Positions 45,651 to 57,162 are shown, numbered from the stretch's first letter. The stretch: 64,000 nt of DNA from Brasenia schreberi (GCA_036023115.1 JAYKKT010000086.1:14461501-14525500); one strand, 5' to 3'. Numbers and translations: made by a program. Notes: generated by a model from the letters alone, not told the origin.

Positions 45651-47189
45651 TGAGATTAAATCGAAACACTTCCTCTTAATTTGTCATATTGTGTTACTCT
45701 GTATTATGTTCAATATTGCACCATCATCTACAAGACTAGCTTAAAAGGTCGATCATTCACTATTGTCATGATGTACAACTATCACAAATGTCTCACCATG
45801 ACTTCTGGTGATTTCTTAAATACCATCGAAACATCAATACTATTGACCAAAGTTGCCCAATCAAATTCATCTCCTAGGAAATCATCTTCTAGAATAACTA
45901 AAGTATCTCCTCCAAGAGCAAAACTTGCCAGTAAAACAATAATCATTCCTTCCAAAAGATAGAAGGGATCCTCACAATCATCACCAAAGTCTTCATCAGA
46001 TATATATGTCTCATCCAAGAAGTGATCAACAACTTCTTCCAATTCTTGGTGATTGCTAATTCGCACATGCGACTCTTTGAGAATCTCTATCAACAATGTA
46101 TTCCTTGAATTCACAACAATTCTTGTAGACCCAAAAAAAACTCGCACGCATCTACCCTAGTTTCAACAACATGTATCTCAAAGATTATCATGTTTAATTC
46201 TAGCTTTGTCATTTCCTTCTCTTTCTCCTGTTTCTTCTTTTCTCATTCCTCATCCTCCTTTACATGATCTACCAAATATACATGAAGTCCCTCTCGTCAG
46301 AGAGTGGTAAGAGCCTCTATTCTTTGATTTGTTCCTTCTTGGTCAAGATCATGAGCAAAACCAACTAATTTTTCCTCCATTCATCTAGAACTGTTTCGAC
46401 CTATTCGTCTAAATTCTCGAGTAAAAAATACAGACGCCCATAGACTTAGCATCCTCGGAATCAATTTTTTGCTCACCAACCGCTTCAAAGTCCTCTATTT
46501 GAGAACTAGGTGATTCAAAATCCCTCATGACCATTTGAGGTATATCTAACTTAAAGCGTCGAGGGTCGATTTTTCGTCATTGGGGACAATCATGCTCTAA
46601 TTTCTCATTTAGAGTCTATGATGATTCAAGAATGATCATTTGACCAATGTTTTTCTCAATAATTAGGGAGTCCATCATGTTCCAACCTCCTTTTTTGGGT
46701 ATGAGTAATGACAGGATGGGGTCACATATTTGGCCGAGAACTCTCTAACCATTTTGGATTAGTTTGAGTCTTGATTATTCAACCTCGTAATAGAAAATGC
46801 TTTTTTTGTCCCTAGAAATATCCAACAAAAACTGTTTTGGATTGAAACCTCAACGGCTCAAATGGATCTCAATGATGCTAATGAAACATCAACCTTGATC
46901 GAGCTTTCTCACCCAATAAATTTGTCGATCTTTTATAAGTAAATTGAAGATGTGATCAGTTTTTGAGATATAAAAAACTATGGTTCCTCCTCATTGGCTT
47001 CTTTGTCCTTCCCCCTTGGGGCCGAAGAAGAGCATTTATGATATAAGGAGCTTCCTCTATTAACTTCACAACCATGACTTTAGTCGAATTAGACTCATCA
47101 TTGATGCTTTGCATCGTATATTCCAAGCAAGAAATCAAAGCTTGACATAGATTATGCCTCAAACTTTCTCATTTATTACTTGATGCATT

Positions 47190-48060
47190 TGGGGTATTCA
47201 AAACATATTCAACATCTACCACTTAGTTAGTCAATTGGACTAGACTTGGGCAAAAAAATCTTGATAAACCTTTTTTATTCTTTATGTATAGGTAATTTAA
47301 TTTCAAATCCATGTATTAAGCCATGGTGAACTACATTTGACAACATGTAACCAACTCATGAATTTCTCAAAAAAGACATACAATTTCTCGAGCTTTTTTG
47401 TGAAGATTCATCAAGCCTATATGTTGGTTGAGAAAAAATCTTATTGTAGCACTTGAGAAGCGCCTTTTACATATCATCTAATCTTTGGATTGATAGGGCT
47501 TCAATAAAGTGTACTAGGCATATGCTTGACCTGTGAGGAAAGACACAAAAATCTTGAGTTTGTGAAACTTACTATCTTCCAATTTCACATACTTGAAGGT
47601 AAATCAAGCTAAATGCTCCTTTAGATATTTACCTTCTTATCCTCAAAAGGTAGTAAACTTATCTTTAAAACCTCTCGAGATTGGCACGAGTCTATCGACC
47701 TAGTCAGGATAGGGTTTATGATCAACTTCATTGTTGGGAATATGGAGTTCAACCCCAAACACATTTCGAACCAAGTCAATAACTCCATCACGGTTCATTG
47801 GTACATCTTTTAACTCAAGGGATTGATTTGACATCTAATTATTGAATGCAAACCGATAATGTGCTGGTGGGAATGACACCTGGTGAGGTTGAAATGTCAG
47901 TACTTTAGGTTGATATACTAAATGAGGTGGGGGAACTGGTCGCCCAAAGTTTGGTGGTTGTATTGATAGAGGAAAACCCATTCCCACTTGGGCAGTCATC
48001 AAGCTCGAAGCAACTAGAGGCACCATGGGATGAGATCATGGATACATGCCTCCAGGCATT
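47190..48060 (-). pseudogene. Old gypsy gag
   Basis: The minus strand contains MSNQSLELKDVPMNRDGVID, then HKPYPD.VDRLVPISRGFKD and a degraded EHIARF-type block, which follow the pattern of plant gypsy gag (PYP.WVD...PFPRGFK...F). A proline-rich N-terminal segment lies at 48026-47835. Stops are frequent. The region 46150-47190, between gag and protease, has no recognised domain. Confidence 0.6.
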
Positions 48061-48496
48061 TGGTATGTGCCCTCTGACATATTAACTTATGTCAAGGTAA
48101 TGCAAGGCTAGATCCCCGAGCATTACTAATTCTCCTGTATTGCAAACTAGGTCCTTGAGCTAGAGAGGGACCTGGGGCATTTTGGCTTTCTGTATAAGCA
48201 TCGAACATCAAAAATCATCGTGAGCATGGTGTCCACCATATGGCGGAACAACACCATATGGAGGTCCCCAAACTATACTTGCAACCGGTCATTAACTAAT
48301 GGTCAAAGGAGTTTGAGGACCACATCTTCATTCAACCAACACATTCTCTTTTGCTAAGGTGGTGGATGGCCCACTAGATTGTTTGACCTGAGTACCCAAG
48401 TGCTATGAACTGGTGATGGTAATCAATGATGCCATTGAGTACACTTGATCATATCATGTCTACACAAACTAGGTAACTCCACAAGAAAACATGTGT

Positions 48497-48514
48497 GTCC
48501 CATCGGGTGTGTCA
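48497..48514 (-). other. Primer-binding site of the old gypsy element
   Basis: GTCCCATCGGGTGTGTCA on the plus strand differs from the site at 16261-16278 only by three C-to-T changes, and lies 4 nt from the LTR start (TG at 48519). Confidence 0.75.
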
Positions 48515-48518
48515 AAAA

Positions 48519-49082
48519 TGTGTTGTCATTTGTATTAATGGCTTCACTCGAATGGTAGAGCATGTTATACTCAATTAAAGTGCTAGAAGATATAAGTGTG
48601 TGGCATAAAACTCTAACCCTCATTCTCAAAGGAGAAGATGGATTTAATAAGGTATCAGGCAATTAAATAGGTCTCCAAGAATCTGACTATGCATATATCG
48701 ATTATCATTAACGGTTATATAGAAAGGTAGAGCACTCAATGTGCTCGGGCAGGAAGATAAAGAGGTTATGTTACTGCTACTTTAATTGTATGATTGATTT
48801 CCACACATGCATATTTATAAACTTTTACAAGAATTCACAAGAACGACTCAGATCGTACCAAATTTTTCGAACGTGATCCTGGATAATTTCTCACTTCTAT
48901 GTTCATGCCGCTCTTTTGCCACCACGTTGATTTGGGTGTGTTAACTAACCCCATCAGATCAGTTAGAGGTAATGGGCATGTTTCGCATTTTCGAGGTCTT
49001 GACTATTCGCAAGCTATGTGTCCTTTCTTTTTCAATACTCTTGGTCTTCAACTGCGTATCCTCTTACATTTTCTACAAACAC
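48519..49082 (-). repeat. 5' LTR of the old gypsy element
   Basis: TG at 48519 follows the primer site and a CAAACA end lies near 49082 (about 564 bp). It matches the left LTR over most of its length, except that its first 90 bp have no counterpart there. Confidence 0.78.
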
Positions 49083-50339
49083 ATATATTGCAAAAAGAGA
49101 AAGAACACTACTTTATGTAAACCTCACCAAGCAATATTACTTACTAGGTTCAGCGTAAGAGAATCCAATGACTATGATATTGAGTCTTCGAGCATGGAGC
49201 TACATATATGCATGAGGGTCGTGTCGGATACAAAGGCAGGTTGATCCTCTAATGCAACGAGGAATGGTGGTTCAAATCTTCGGTTCTGGTCCAACTTTAA
49301 GTTTTTTTTCATTTTATTTTACCTTTTTTTGTTTACCCTACAAGTTGCGACTATTTAATTATGACATTCTAAGATGCGTCATATTGCGCCATTTTATGTA
49401 TAGTTTCCTTGAATTATTTATATAGACAAGCATGCGGTGGGCCGTTCAAACTATTTTAAGTCTTCATATAGACAAAATATGAAGGAATGATGACCCTGAA
49501 TCTTTTCTTGTTCTTTTGGTATCAAACTCATGGTCTTGAACGCACTTAAACATGCATGAATCTGGTTATCCTTTGGCCAGTTCTTTGTTTAAGAGAGGAA
49601 GGGGATAGCTGGGTATCATTTACTCGGAATATCTTAATGCAAGGGATTGTGTCTATCATTATAAGCAGGTGAAACTACAGATTGATGACGGCTTACAAGA
49701 AGTCACTTCGAACCATTCGTCACGTCTCAAAATCGCAGTGGTTGTGGTCTCTCCTCAACGTAGACTGAAAATCCGTAGTCGCTTACTTGTGAGGGAGATG
49801 GAGGTGGGTCTGCATGGTGCTCCTCAGTCTCCATAGAATCATGACTAACGGTTGAAGAGAGTTTTCTTGGTGGTATAAGAGTCTGCTGTCATAGTTGACC
49901 CTGCAATTGGTTTAAAGCAACTTACCCGTGCACTAGTTTATAGAGTCGCAGTGTTGGGGTCCAATCATGAGGTTTGTCCTTCCACTAGAATGAGTGTCCC
50001 AAAGTTCTTGTTCGAGCCAACAACTGAGGGAGCTCGTTCCTTTATCTTGGAATCCAATAGAAGTAAAGATCAGAGAATCATTTAACAATTCTTGCACGTT
50101 TGTCTCCATATCAGTTGTGAATCTCTTAGTGCTTGCTTGATTGAATATTGTAACAATGTCAATTCTAGAGGTTTCAATAACGAGTCTTACTTCTTGGACA
50201 TCACTCAATATTTGCATCCACTAATTCCATTTTTTTACATGCGTTTGAAAATCATGGGTGATCCAATTTGGCTTGACAAAGACACCATTATAAACATAAA
50301 GATACATCCTTAACCAAATATTCTTTCACTTAATAAAGA
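49083..50339. other. Unassigned spacer
   Basis: No gene recognised up to about 49900. The part 49900-50339 may be the C-terminal end of the LINE fragment that follows on the minus strand, but reading frames there are too broken to say. Confidence 0.4.
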
Positions 50340-51240
50340 GAGTCCTTCTGGATGATTGCTATCTGCCCATTTACTCCATTCTGTAAGATATTATTCCTTT
50401 TTTGCCATATAAATTTGGTTACTAATTGAAAGAAAACTAAACATGGTCTTTTGAATAACTTATCACTGATTTTGCATCGACTCTAAGCAAGCAAGAAAGA
50501 GTTCAAATATCAATGTGCATTCCATATGGTTTCAAATAGATAGTGTATCTCATTCCAAGTGGACTGAATGACATGATATTTGAGGAGCAAATGTGCAATT
50601 GATTCTAGATATTGTCTACATAACACAACACACATAGTCGTCCCCCATTACCAATACCAATGTGTTTTAGTCAATCCCTTGTGAGAAGCTTTCCTTCAAC
50701 TGCAATTTAAAGTGTGACAACTGCATGTACTATGATAATGACACAAAATATATTTTACTAGTGTGAATGATTTGCCCTTGCATCTAATTTCATTCCATGA
50801 AGAGAGGAGGTGAGTTTACCATACCTACTGATTTGCGCCATATCCTCTGATTGACCATCATTGTTCTAAGAAATTATTAGGGAGTCTTCTCATGAACTAT
50901 TTTAGATATACAGTAATTCTTGCTTTTTTGTGGAGTGCATCACTAACTGGGGCCTACATGAGCTTCTTATATTGAGATAGAGGAACATAGCAATCAATAA
51001 GACATGTAAGGCGTTTGTCATTAAACTAAAATTCTACTACTTTGCTATCTCCAATGTCTCAATGCACTTGATTATATATGACATTACAATTAAATAGGAT
51101 TGATTTTCAAATCCAAGACGATTTATGCTCCTTCCAGAGAAACCATAGGCAATTTGTATGCAAGTATTTAACTGTGGTCAACTTAGTCCAAGCATCCAAG
51201 TTCCCCGATGCAATTTTCCAAATGTGACACTTCATACCAC
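50340..51240 (-). mobile_element. L1-type LINE fragment, zinc-finger-like RT C-terminal region
   Basis: On the minus strand, WKIA...LDAWTKLTTVKYLHT and WFLWKEH at the upper end, then KLLT...LKHIGIGNGGRLCVLC with a cysteine/histidine cluster and FIWQKRNNILQ, resemble the zf-RVT region found between RT and RNase H of plant L1 LINEs. It has many stops and no clear RT or tail, so it is an internal fragment. Confidence 0.5.
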
Positions 51241-51756
51241 ATAATCAACTCTAATTTCAATAAATATTCTCAAAGGGTAACAAAATCAAATCATTTGTAA
51301 ATCAAATCCAATTAAACAAAATAAAGTTAAGGTTAGATAGTTGAATTCAACTCTGTTGGTGGCCCTCGAGGAATATATACTCTAAGAGTACTCTATCATT
51401 GCCTATGTGAGTATTAACATATATACATTTATGTACTTTGTACATATATGCATTTTATAATTTGGGTTGAGTAGCTCTTTTCCGGTACCAGCCTCATACC
51501 CTAAAGGTGTACGGGTTTTTTTCTGTGCCAGAACCCAGACCTAGTCAAACCGAATAAGCCTTCCCCATTCTGATTGGGTCGGGTCCCATGGGTAACTCAT
51601 GCTTTCCTTCCGTACTTTTTGAGTAAGCTCATTTCGTGAAAAGCTACACCAACATCCAGACCCGTTCGTGAGTCTCTAGCACGCACTCTATCTACAACTT
51701 CCATCTAACTTCAGGATGCCCACGTTGCAATTATCCACCATGTGGGTTACTCATAG
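51241..51756. other. Distal upstream region of ELIP
   Basis: No gene recognised. GTCGGGTCCC and ACGGGTTTTTTTCTG-type words occur, but I could not assign a function. Confidence 0.4.
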
Positions 51757-51902
51757 GCCACGAGGCCCCATCAGAAGGGAAGAAATCTTGGAGTGCCACA
51801 TGGGAAGTCCGGATTAACTCGTGGATATTTAACAACCCACGAGGCCGTCAAAAGGCACGAAACTAGCATTGCCACGTGTAAGGTCAAGATTAAGTGATGA
51901 CT
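51757..51902 (+). promoter_or_regulatory. Duplicated promoter module with G-box upstream of ELIP
   Basis: Two related segments of about 65 bp lie head to tail (51757-51823 and 51836-51902). Each has CACGAGGCC, TCA(G/A)AAGG, GCCAC(A/G)TG and GATTAA in the same order. In the second, the centre is a perfect G-box CACGTG (51873-51878). In the first it is CACATG. G-boxes bind bZIP and HY5-type factors in light- and stress-induced genes, which fits ELIP. The spacing is 120-270 bp upstream of the ATG. Confidence 0.65.
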
Positions 51903-51940
51903 CTTCTAACGTCAGGACCTCTACTTCAAAACCCGGCTTC

Positions 51941-51950
51941 TTTATTTAAG
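51941..51950 (+). promoter_or_regulatory. TATA-like element of ELIP
   Basis: TTTATTTAAG lies 75 nt before the ATG at 52025, leaving about 45 nt for a leader. It is an imperfect TATA box but the best in the region. Confidence 0.45.
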
Positions 51951-52024
51951 CATCTACTTCGTACTTACCATAACGAAACCCACAATAGAACTGTTGAGCT
52001 TTATTTTCCTCTGAAGAAAACCAG

Positions 52025-53741
52025 ATGGCCTCCTCCGCTGCGCTGCACTGTTTTGTAGCCCTGGCCGGGCCTCGCATTGGTGGACAATGGCGATCTTCCG
52101 TCAAGCATCCCCGACGCACCGCTCTCGCCGTCCGATCTTCACGTGAGGTGAGCTTAATGTTCATGTCCTTCAAAGTACTTGTATTGCACCAAGTCAGTGT
52201 TTAGGTATAAGGTGTTGTGAGGAAAGAATTTATTTCCTAAGGCTATTTACCATGCGGCAGCGATGCATGAAAGAACACGTTTTCGCAGCACGGAGTCAGC
52301 CCATCTTAAGGTTCTTGAAATGTGCGTGGTGCCCATCTCAAGGAGTCTTAAAGATGATCTACCATGAGATGCATGACCAACATGCATCGCGACCGCATAT
52401 TAACTAGCGCCGATGAATACTGCTCTTTTTGAGAGAGCTGATGCGATGTGTATCCGAACATAAGGAACGTTGGAAGTGTCGTATGCGATCAATTTTCCTA
52501 TATATCGTTGTAAGCAGCGGTTACTTTTTTTCACGCTGCGTGCCCAATTGTGAAAATTCATGTTTTGGATCGTGTTCGTGTTGGGCGATTTTGTGTTTAT
52601 GGAACTGGTCAAAGAAACAGATCAACCCACAAAATCCAATTTAATTGGTTTCTGATGTTTTGGGTGGACATAAACATACACGTTGATTAGTTTGGTTTTT
52701 TAAGTGTTAGACGTTATATTGCTAGAAACATTTCAAATTGAGTTTTGTAATGTAATTATTTGTGTTAGAAACAGGCCAATCCGAACACAACTCTATTTCT
52801 TCATTAGGTTCTCCTATCATGTCATATTGGCAGCCCTAAGAGTCCTATATTTAGAAGTATTCCAGTAATTTCTTCATAATGAAGCATCTGAACGGGCACG
52901 TTTATTTCGAAAGTCCAGTGGGAAACTGCTTTGCTCAAATACAGGCTTCAGTGATGAATATTTTCCGACAAATGGCCCACGAAACCCACATTTTTTGAAA
53001 TTAGGTGTTGCTTTGTATTTAATGAGATGGAACCGCTACCAATATTTTCCTCATCTGTGTTTGGAAGTAAGTGGAAAAGAGGCTTGTATTATAGGAAATT
53101 ATGCCTTTTCCCATCAAGTTTAGGTTGAAAATCAATTTGGACAAAACGTCAGCTGTGCGGAATTCACTTCTATCCTTGCTTCATCTGAGAATCACATTCT
53201 CATGAGAATCGAATTCCCATGGAAATCCAATCCCTCGTGAGTCTCATGAGAATGTGGTCATATGCAGGATCGCCCTGATGGACAGAAGGCAACTTCACGG
53301 ACCCCGGCTCCACCGAAAGACAAGGTAACCAATCACCTCCTTACACGTAATGTCCATCTTACCATATGATGCACCGACTCATCTTGAACCCAACAGGTCA
53401 GCACCAAGTTCTCGGACGTGCTTGCGTTCAGTGGGCCTGCACCTGAGAGGATCAACGGTAGGCTAGCCATGGTGGGCTTCGTCGCGGCCTTGGCTGTTGA
53501 ATTGACCAAAGGTGATGATTTGGCCTCCCAGTTGGCTAGCGGCGGTGTGTGGTGGTTCGCCGGAACAGCTGCACTGCTCTCACTGGCCTCGCTCGTGCCC
53601 CTGTTCAAGGGCGTGTCGGTTCAGGCCAAGTCTGGCGGTTTGATGACGTCGGACGCCGAGCTCTGGAACGGCCGGTTTGCCATGCTTGGCCTTGTGGCCA
53701 TGGTCTTCACCGAGTACCTGAAAGGTGGTCCACTTGTGTAG
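52025..53741 (+). CDS. ELIP: Early light-induced protein (ELIP), 174 aa, three exons
   Basis: Exons are 52025-52147, 53268-53324 and 53397-53741. All introns are GT-AG and all junctions fall between codons. ELIPs are stress-induced chlorophyll- and carotenoid-binding thylakoid proteins of the LHC superfamily that protect against excess light. Exon 1 encodes a Ser/Arg-rich, acid-poor chloroplast transit peptide (MASSAALHCF). Exon 2 adds a short Pro-rich linker. Exon 3 starts VSTKFSDVLAFSGPAPERIN and holds three membrane helices. Helix 1 (E77-R82, ERINGR) and helix 3 (E148-R153, ELWNGR) are the paired chlorophyll-binding helices, and helix 2 is GGVWWFAGTAALLSLASL. The C-terminus is KGGPLV. The protein is slightly shorter than the common 180-195 residues, with the gap in the variable linker. 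It looks intact. Confidence 0.95.
53193..53256. repeat. Inverted repeat in ELIP intron 1, next to the acceptor
   Basis: CACATTCTCATGAGA (53193-53207) and TCTCATGAGAATGTG (53242-53256) are perfectly complementary, with a 34-nt loop. The right arm ends 11 nt before the exon 2 splice acceptor AG at 53266-53267. It may be a MITE relic or an accidental hairpin. Confidence 0.75.
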
Positions 53742-54881
53742 AACGGTCAAAAACTCATCCACCTGTTTTGGGTGTAGTGAAACACACACATCCTCAACGA
53801 GTCATATTCCTATCCTATGTTCAGGGTGACTCATTATGTCATTTCTTGTCTATAAAAGGTCTATTGAAATAGCTAGACTTCACTACAGTTGCAAATTCAA
53901 TCTCTCTCTCTCTCACACACACCAAGGGATGGCGATTTCAGACACGAAATAACACGAAAAAAAGGAGCTTGAACATCACATGAATACCAAAAGCACAACT
54001 AGCCAGTGTCTTTTTGTACGTCAGCTATTGAAAAAGATATATGCAGTTTGTGTATTTGGACAAATTAGCTAAGTTGAAGCAGGAAAGTCCTCAATCCCAA
54101 CATGCGTGTCTATATAATTTGTAACTTGATTCATGTGTAGGGAGTCTGCCTATTCCGCTTGCCCTTGGGAAATCGTTTAAAATTGGGGGCTATGATTTTT
54201 AGAAAAGTCATGCAGCTTAACATATCACAGGTTTAAAACCCCTAGGGTTTGAGGTTTTGATGTGGATCACCAGCATTAACTTTGACGATAATGGAACCTA
54301 CCTAATTCTCTCAGACGATCATCTCTGCATGCAATTCACTTCTGCAACAACATCAAACTCAATGAATGGGCTGACGAGACTACTTAGTGTAGGGAAAGGC
54401 TTGGTTCTCGCAAATGCATTTAATATGAAATCTAAAGAGATCGATTACATGAACCCTGAACGAAAACTTAAGTATCTCCTCTTTGTGTGGCTATTTCGTC
54501 TCGCACAAAAACCTAAGTATCAATGAATTAAACACTTTGAAACCATAGTTGCAAGTTCATGTGAGGTGTAAGATTATAGTTCTAAAATCAAAGAAACACT
54601 AAGTGCCTGACCGGACTGTGTATAAACATCACAGACACACACACATCAGGTCATGTCGAACTTGGTGAGGCTAGGTCCTGTTTGAAACAGACACGAATAA
54701 AATGGGTCTGTTCTGGGACGATCTTGTTGACCCAAACCCGAAGTGACACGATTAGCCATCCAAACATGAATTCCCACCTGGATCCTATCAGCGGGTAGTT
54801 TTTTTTGTGTAATTTATTCATTATTCAGGGTTAAACTTTAAATGTCACCTTACGGACAAGGTGAGCTTCCGGTTAATATTT
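53742..54881. other. ELIP 3' region and unassigned spacer
   Basis: No further gene recognised. A (CT)n-(CA)n simple repeat lies at about 53900-53930. A clear AATAAA for ELIP was not identified. An 89-codon frame at 54257-54526 has no homology. Confidence 0.5.
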
Positions 54882-55478
54882 AAGAGTTTAAGAGTTTCTT
54901 TGACTTTATTCTTTTAAATATATCGTTAGAAATTACGGTTTATATACTCTTCTAATTTCATCAACTCTCTTAAGTTAATATTAACACTTGTACTTTTGTT
55001 AAAAAGTTTATGAAAACAATTTTTGTATCTAGAATCTTTGATGAATCTAACAAAAGTAAGATCCTGTCTTAGCTAACCTAAAAGAATCTCTTTCACCTTT
55101 TTTTTGGGTTGAGTTTTTTATATAAATCTTCCAAAATTTTAGCGTTGTTTCACTAACAGTCTTTTTCGCTTCTTTCTTTGCTTTCTTATAAGTCTTCCAG
55201 GTTTTATTATTCTTGTTGACATAATATAATTTGTAACATGCCCTCTTCATCTTGATCTTATCTTTCACCACTTCACTCCACCACCAAGCTTCTTTTTGTG
55301 TCAGTACGCCTCCCTTAAATGCATTTAACATATTTTTTGCTACGTTTCTAATATACTTAGACATATTATTCTACATGTCAAAAGGTATACCTACATAATT
55401 TCAAGCATTTTCTTGAAGAAATTTCTGTTTAAATATATCTTATTTCTTATTTTTTGAGGTTTTAACATTTAGTCTAAC

Positions 55479-55498
55479 TAGCTTTAAGCCTTTATGTA
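55479..55498. repeat. Target duplication of the nested RTE derivative, left copy (partner 55695-55714)
   Basis: TAGCTTTAAGCCTTTATGTA here and TAGCTTTAAGTCTTTATGTA at 55695-55714 differ by one base and flank the insert exactly. Confidence 0.88.
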
Positions 55499-55694
55499 AC
55501 TCTGCCTATGTGAGGGATCACCCTTGCATGGCCAGTCCTAAGCCCAGAAAAAGAAGAAGGATTGCGTTAGGCTTCCGACAACCAGCATAAAACTTTGTCG
55601 GACTTAACATGAATTCTACAAAAAAACAAAGAATTCATGTAGCCGACCCCATCTAGTATAGAAAAAGGCTTAGTTGTAGTAGTTGTAGTTGTAG
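55499..55694 (+). mobile_element. Non-autonomous RTE derivative (196 bp)
   Basis: It consists of the family 5' end (ACTCTGCC, GGGATCACCCTTGCATGG, CCCAGAAAAAGAAGAAGG, TTAGGCTTCCGACAACCAGC) fused to the 3' end (CAAAGAATTCATGTAGCCGA, ATCTAGTATAGAAAAAGGC) and a (TAG/TTG)n tail. Everything between, the protein-coding part, is absent. A 20-bp target duplication surrounds it. It resembles a SINE that uses an RTE LINE for mobility. Confidence 0.88.
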
Positions 55695-56800
55695 TAGCTT
55701 TAAGTCTTTATGTACTCTTTGTCCACTTTTTTACTTGCAAATCTATAACTAAAAATTGAATTAGCTAGTTAAGCTTTTTCTTAAAATTACTTTACAATCA
55801 TTATAACATGATCTATTTGTTCTCCTATGGGCAAAATAATCAACTTATGTTTGTGATAAGCCACTCTTGTAAGTAATTAAGTTTTCATCTTTTTTTTTGA
55901 AAATTGTATTGACTTAAAAGAGATCATATGGTATAACAAAATTTGACATTTTCTTACCATACTCATTTAAATCTCCAAACCCATAGTTGCCACGAATGCC
56001 GTGATATCCTTAATGTTTCTTTGCCAACATGTCCATTTTGATCTCCTCCTAAACAAAATCTCTCTTTGTAGAATCTTTTGAGTTACCTTATCTAATTCTT
56101 TCCAAAATACATTCTTTTATACTATCTTCTAGTGGGGATGCATAAGCACAAACTATATTTAAAGCTTCTACTCCTAATACTAATTTTACTATCATAATTC
56201 AGTCACCATATCATTGTATGTCTACTACACTATCCTTTAAGTCTTTATTTACAATAATATCAACTTTATTTTGAGTCTTTTCCTTTTCAGAGTACGATAA
56301 TTTTAAGCCAGTGTTCTCAATCTCCTAGTATCTACTCGCTTTGATTAACTTTCTAGTCAATGTTTCGAAATTCTAATTACCAATATGAATCTTATTATCT
56401 AGGGTTAGCTTTCTTACCCCTTGCATCTATCCATGCTTAAAATACAAAGATTCTCTTCATAACTTGTTCACTATATTCACATGGTAATATAATGGGTATG
56501 AGAATCCTCTCCACAATTGATTTACTATATTCAGATGACCCTTGCTGACTTTTCACTCCATTTGAGGCCCTTGCTAACTTTTCACTCCATTTGAGTTCTA
56601 CAGTGTGTCATTAAGAGGGGACGCTCCAACGTAATGCTCATACTATCTAGAATCCGTGATAGATAAATCCAACCACTTTTATGCTGGCTGTTGAAAGCCT
56701 AATGCAATCCTCTTCTTTTATCCGAGCTTGGGACCAACCATGCAAGGGTGATCCATTACATTGGTAGAGTTATTGAGTGAGTTATATATATATATATATA

Positions 56801-57150
56801 GACAACAACAACAACTAAGCCTTTTCCTGTACTAGATGGGGTAAGCTACATAGATTCTTTGTTTTCATAGAAACGATTATTTATCATGTTAGCAGTTAAC
56901 TCAATGTATTCCAACACTTTTGTGGTTTTTCTCTTTTAACATTTTCAGTCTAGTTTCTTGTACCTTTTATCGAAGCTTCTTTTGGTCATTTTTCTATCTA
57001 TTCAACTCATCTTAAACAATTTTGTCTTATTTTACCATCTATTGCTATAGCCACTCCTAATTTGTTTCTAATAACCTCATTATATATATGGTCTTTACTT
57101 GTTTGACCATTCATCCATATCAACGTCTTCATTTATGTTACAGACATCTT
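56801..57150 (-). mobile_element. RTE-type LINE copy C, 3' end only
   Basis: Collinear with 4532-4925 of the first element: GTTGTTGTTGT tail at 56801-56814 (minus strand), the conserved 3' end and the C-terminal protein domain up to CAGACATCTTT near 57150. It is a 5'-truncated insertion just beyond the 5' end of copy B, same direction, with a (TA)n microsatellite between. Confidence 0.85.
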
Positions 57151-57162
57151 TTTATTAACTGC

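Larger units (their letters stand above)
38340..49082 (-). mobile_element. Old Ty3/gypsy element (-) with antisense PMD genes
   Basis: Two direct repeats of about 500-565 bp (38340-38837 and 48519-49082) are its LTRs. A primer site of the Tat type adjoins the inner edge of the right one. Minus-strand remnants of gag (48060-47190), protease (45650-45360) and RT (44960-44270) are in order. RNase H and integrase were not found. The space between RT and the 3' LTR is filled with two plant-mobile-domain coding regions on the opposite strand. All coding is heavily mutated. No target duplication was identified, and the left LTR lacks about 90 bp of its outer end. Confidence 0.8.
54882..56771 (-). 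mobile_element. RTE-type LINE copy B, 5' two-thirds
   Basis: Collinear with 6010-7795 of the first RTE element: lysine-rich linker with EAWWWSEVVKDKI (55364-55047), degraded endonuclease (about 55720-56450) and the 5' leader up to AGAGTTATTGAG near 56771. It lacks the RT palm and 3' end, with homology stopping near 54882. A short nested insertion (55499-55694) interrupts it. The many substitutions indicate an old copy. Confidence 0.85.
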
